Source: Bin87 sp965208015 (GTDB lineage Bacteria; Chloroflexota; Dehalococcoidia; Lucifugimonadales; UBA3495). From it: a stretch of DNA of 64,000 nt. Position numbers and translations under genes: made by a program. How positions within the stretch are numbered: position 1 is the stretch's first letter; every line of letters starts with the position of its first letter. The stretch is from positions 124,001-188,000 of the forward strand of contig OZ242309.1 of NCBI GenBank assembly GCA_965208015.1. The letters are read 5' to 3'. Shown here piece by piece: positions 61,137 to 64,000 of this stretch. The notes under the pieces were generated by a model that did not search any database, was not told where the DNA came from, and saw nothing but the letters and a program-made list of their open reading frames with translations.

Positions 61137-61427
61137 TCAGGCGGCCGCTTGCAGCGTGCCGGCGTTCTGCATCCCGGCGGGGATCATACCTTGCATGTTG
61201 GCCACGTGCTTGTCGACCCAGAGCATCGCATCAGGAAAGCTGCGGGTAGCGCCCAGTTCGGTCAGCTGACCGAACTCGTTGCGGCCGTAGATCACGTAGC
61301 AAATCGACGGGACCTCACCGTGGATCAGGTAACCCCGGTAGGATATCCGGCGTCCGCCGGCCGGGATGCGTGAGGTGGCTACGGCGTGGGTGGCGTTGAT
61401 AACGCTGTTGCGGATGTCGGTGCTCAT
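61137..61427 (-). CDS. Small hypothetical protein
   Basis: A 96-residue soluble protein (SYRGYLIHGEVPSICYVIYG in the middle, an Ala-rich tail). AGGAGC lies 6 bases before ATG at 61427; the frame is open upstream but the conserved box marks this start. It lies directly before the cyclase gene on the minus strand (15-base gap), so co-transcription is likely. I do not recognise a family. Confidence 0.65.
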   Translation of the reverse strand: MSTDIRNSVINATHAVATSRIPAGGRRISYRGYLIHGEVPSICYVIYGRNEFGQLTELGATRSFPDAMLWVDKHVANMQGMIPAGMQNAGTLQAAA

Positions 61428-61472
61428 TTCAGCTCCTGCCGCGCTGTTGGCAGCGCATTTGTGTTGAGCACA

Positions 61473-61501
61473 TGTTCTAACAAACGCCTGTTCTATGTCA
61501 A
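61473..61501 (-). promoter_or_regulatory. Promoter with direct repeats, for the small hypothetical gene
   Basis: On the minus strand TTGACA (61496-61501) is followed after 16 bases by TAGAAC (61474-61479). Two direct copies of TAGAACA, 16 bases apart (61473-61479 and 61489-61495), overlap the -10 and the spacer and could bind a regulator. Confidence 0.4.
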
Positions 61502-61559
61502 CGACCCGGATGTCGGATTTTCGGATGTTTGTTCCGATTTGTCCGGCAAGCCGCAATGC

Positions 61560-61583
61560 AAAAGGCCGGCACTGCTGCCGGCC
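61560..61583 (-). terminator. Rho-independent terminator after hisS
   Basis: An 8-bp stem (GGCCGGCA, 61564-61571, with 61576-61583) and a 4-base loop; the minus strand then has TTTT. Confidence 0.8.
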
Positions 61584-61606
61584 CCCTGCGCCCGCAAGCC
61601 TGTGGG

Positions 61607-62866
61607 CTATTCCCCATTGGCCCGCCGGAGGAACTGCTCGACAGGAACCGCTTCCTGACTTGAGGTCTGCAAGTCCCGGACCACTACGGTTCCGTCTCGC
61701 ACCTCGTCTTCGCCGATGATCAACGCGGCGGCTACGCCCAGGGCGTTGGCCTGCCGCATCTGGCCCCGCAGCGCCCGCCCTCCGTTGGCTAGAATCGCTC
61801 CGACCCCGGCGTTGCGCATCCGGCTGGCCAGTCGAACGCCCTCGACGCGTGCGTCCTCGCCGATTGTCGCGATCAGGTAGCGCGGGGACGGTTCATCGGG
61901 AACGGGGATATCGTCCCGACGCAGGTTGAGCGCCAGCCGTTCGATCCCACTCCCGAAACCGATCCCGGGTGTGGGTCTTCCGCCCAGCTGCTCGATCAGA
62001 CCGTCGTAACGCCCGCCGCCGAGGATGGTGGACTGTGCTCCCTCCACGGCTGGCTGGATTTCGAACACGGTGCGGGTGTAGTAGTCCAGACCCCGAACTA
62101 GCCGGTGGTCCACCCGGCTGGGTATCCCCGCCGCGTCCAGGTAGGAACGCACCCGGTCCCAGTGGGTTTGGCACTCGCCGCAGAGGCATTCCACCGACTT
62201 GGGCGCTTCCTCGCCTAAGGCGCGGCACGTCTCCACCTTGCAATCCAAGAGCCGCAACGGGTTGCGCTCCAGTCGCTGCCGGCAGTCCGGGCAAAGGTTC
62301 GCGGTCTGGCCCTGGTAGTAAGACTTCAGGGCTGCGATGTACTCCGGGCGGCACTGCGCGTCGCCGATGCTGTTGGTCAGGAGGGTGATGTCGGAGAGGC
62401 CGATGTCGTGCATGAAAGTCCAGGCCAGCTCGATTACCTCCGCGTCCACCGACGGGTCGCCGTCGCCGATGGCTTCCACACCGAACTGGTGGTGCTGCCG
62501 GAACCGGCCGGCCTGCGGCCGCTCGTAGCGGAACACCGGGCACAGGTAGTACATCCGCACCGGCTGCGCCTGGTTGTGCATGCCGTGTTCCAAGTAGGCG
62601 CGGCACACCGGCGCCGTACCCTCCGCGCGCAGGGTCAAGTGGTCGCCACCCCGGTCCTCAAAGACGTACATCTCCTTTTCGACGATGTCCGTTCCCTCGC
62701 CAACGCCGCGAACGAAGAGCCCCGCGTCCTCGAACATTGGGCTGTCGATCCTGCCGTAGCCGAACCGGCGGGCCACGTCGGTAGCGTGGGACTCGATGTA
62801 GCGCCAGTATTTTTGCTCTGCGGGCAGGCGGTCGGCGGTACCCCGGGGGGCTTGGAAGGTGGGCAT
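61607..62866 (-). CDS. hisS: Histidyl-tRNA synthetase
   Basis: A 419-residue class II synthetase: motif 2 region YYLCPVFRYERPQAGRFRQH, the histidine A motif LVRGLDYYTRTVFEI, motif 3 GFGSGIERLAL, and a C-terminal anticodon domain. The insertion near residues 190-260 has several Cys (CPDC, CLCGEC), which may bind zinc. The start is ATG at 62866, where the conserved sequence APRGT begins; no clear ribosome-binding site is seen. Confidence 0.96.
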   Translation of the reverse strand: MPTFQAPRGTADRLPAEQKYWRYIESHATDVARRFGYGRIDSPMFEDAGLFVRGVGEGTDIVEKEMYVFEDRGGDHLTLRAEGTAPVCRAYLEHGMHNQAQPVRMYYLCPVFRYERPQAGRFRQHHQFGVEAIGDGDPSVDAEVIELAWTFMHDIGLSDITLLTNSIGDAQCRPEYIAALKSYYQGQTANLCPDCRQRLERNPLRLLDCKVETCRALGEEAPKSVECLCGECQTHWDRVRSYLDAAGIPSRVDHRLVRGLDYYTRTVFEIQPAVEGAQSTILGGGRYDGLIEQLGGRPTPGIGFGSGIERLALNLRRDDIPVPDEPSPRYLIATIGEDARVEGVRLASRMRNAGVGAILANGGRALRGQMRQANALGVAAALIIGEDEVRDGTVVVRDLQTSSQEAVPVEQFLRRANGE

Positions 62867-62978
62867 GGCGTGGTCAGCGCTCCTTGTGCATTGGCCGAGC
62901 AAACGGAAAAGCGTGTGCGAGGTTCATTCTATCACCCGGCTTCCGAAACCTGCGCGATTCGAACATCTCAATCATCTG

Positions 62979-64000
62979 TCAGGCCTTGCCCTCGGCTTCC
63001 AGTTGGGCCACCTCGTCCTGCGTCAACCCCCCGATGCCGCAAAGCACGTCCCGGTTGTGCTGACCCAGCGTCGGCGGCGGGTTTGCCGGCGTATCAACGC
63101 AACCGGTGAGTTGCACCGGCGTGTTGACCGTGCGGAAAGGCCGGCCGTAGGTGTCGCCGCTGTCCACGAACATGTTCCGGGCCTCCAAGTGCGGGCAACT
63201 GTCCAAATCCGCCGCGTCCTGCACAATGCCCATGGAAAACCCGCAATCCAGGAGTTGCTGGTTCAGTTCCCGTTTCGGGATGTTCTGGGACCATTCTTCA
63301 ATCGCTGGAACAATGTGGCTAGTGAAGAAAGGCCCGGTCACTCCCCGGCCGAGATAGCGCGGATCATCCGCCAGTTCCGGCCGCCCGACGAGGTTCCACA
63401 TTGCTCGCCACTTGTCGTCGGCGTTGCCGGCTCCGGCCAACACCACGTACCCATCGGCCGCGCGCAAGGTGAGCTGAGCGGAGAACATATTCTCGCGGGC
63501 CGTTGTGGTCACCTGACCGGTGCATTGGAACAGCGGCATACTGCTGGTGGTGTGAGCCGCCATGCAGTCGTACATCGACATGTCCACGTGCTGCCCTTTG
63601 CCGGTCTTGCGCCGTGACTCCAGCGCCAGCATCACGCCCAGCGCGGCCCATACCGCCGGCACCGAATCGCCCATGTTGTCGCCCACCATCTGAGGCCCGC
63701 TCTCAGGCGTGCCGGTGGTGACCATCCAGCCGCCCATGCCCTGGACGCAGGGGTTGTTCGCCGGCCAGTTGGAGTAGGGCCCGCGCAGTCCGTCGCTGTC
63801 CCCATATCCTGAGATGCTCGCGTACACCAGCCCGGGGTTGATCTCGCTGAGCCGCTCGTAGCTGAAACCAAGGCGTCCCATTGCTCCCGGGCCCCAGTTG
63901 TCCAGCAGCACGTCGGATACCTTGAGCATGTTTTCAAAAGCGCGTTTGCCGACCGGGTCTCTCAGGTCCAGGGACACGCTTTTCTTGTTGCGGTTCACCC
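62979..64000 (-). CDS. CaiB/BaiF family CoA transferase (N-terminus beyond window)
   Basis: About 340 residues are visible, ending at a stop at 62979-62981, and the frame runs off the right edge. The family III CoA-transferase pattern is clear: SVSLDLRDPVGKRAF, LGFSYERLSEINPGLVYASI, TGKGQHVDMSMYDC, and a catalytic-region Asp in DMSMYD. It is a single-domain type, unlike the fused one at 23630. It would transfer CoA from an acyl-CoA to a carboxylate. Confidence 0.93.
   Translation of the reverse strand, partial: VNRNKKSVSLDLRDPVGKRAFENMLKVSDVLLDNWGPGAMGRLGFSYERLSEINPGLVYASISGYGDSDGLRGPYSNWPANNPCVQGMGGWMVTTGTPESGPQMVGDNMGDSVPAVWAALGVMLALESRRKTGKGQHVDMSMYDCMAAHTTSSMPLFQCTGQVTTTARENMFSAQLTLRAADGYVVLAGAGNADDKWRAMWNLVGRPELADDPRYLGRGVTGPFFTSHIVPAIEEWSQNIPKRELNQQLLDCGFSMGIVQDAADLDSCPHLEARNMFVDSGDTYGRPFRTVNTPVQLTGCVDTPANPPPTLGQHNRDVLCGIGGLTQDEVAQLEAEGKA

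Noticed and set aside
61473..61495. A LexA/SOS box
   Set aside because: The TAGAACA copies are direct, not inverted, and no SOS gene is nearby.

Overview
The window reads as a piece of a high-GC, gene-dense bacterial chromosome, most likely Chloroflexota of the Dehalococcoidia/SAR202 type. This rests on style, not on a marker gene. The lipoproteins carry long Pro/Thr linkers after the lipobox. There are repeated peptide-type ABC importers, and many one-carbon-skeleton catabolic families: CaiB-type CoA transferases, flavin monooxygenase-like oxidoreductases, ACMSD-type amidohydrolases, carboxymuconolactone decarboxylase-like proteins and NodB-type deacetylases. Short palindromic repeats resemble those seen in Dehalococcoidia genomes. 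I see no rRNA, tRNA, CRISPR array, transposase or prophage gene.

Layout. Positions 1-15488 hold three peptide/opine-type ABC import systems (substrate-binding lipoprotein plus two permeases each, the first cut by the window edge, none with its ATPases). Between them are a DUF3179 lipoprotein with an in-frame TGA exactly at a CxxC cysteine, a second lipoprotein broken by TAA, and a leucine-type dehydrogenase. Positions 15621-18806 are a three-gene module (MFS permease, hydrolase, double-CMD protein) bounded by two inverted copies of a 45-bp promoter-like block. Positions 19066-26059 carry a hydrolase, a retropepsin/DUF5678-like pair, and a minus-strand operon encoding a tandem CoA transferase, a thiolase-like protein, a zinc-ribbon DUF35 protein and an M24-family protein.

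Positions 26060-37392 are a catabolic island: three deacetylases, three GNAT acetyltransferases, a luciferase-like oxidoreductase, a Gfo/Idh/MocA oxidoreductase and two amidohydrolases, interspersed with palindromic repeats. An intergenic region (37597-37885) has a promoter, strong RNA folding, a tiny ORF and a terminator, and looks like an unassigned structured RNA. Positions 37915-44848 hold a P450, a D-aminoacylase/NUDIX/glutamine-amidotransferase operon, an unknown protein, a second retropepsin/DUF5678-like pair and another CMD protein.

The last third is mostly core metabolism: an oxidative pentose-phosphate operon (pgi-gnd-zwf), a heterodimeric ABC exporter, argS, a cyanophycinase-like peptidase, a histidine operon (hisF-HAD-hisIE), a cyclase, hisS, and a CoA transferase cut by the right edge.

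The most interesting signals are the TGA-for-Cys in the DUF3179 protein, the structured RNA near 37.7 kb, the twice-occurring overlapping DUF5678-like/retropepsin pair, and the duplicated inverted promoter around the MFS module.
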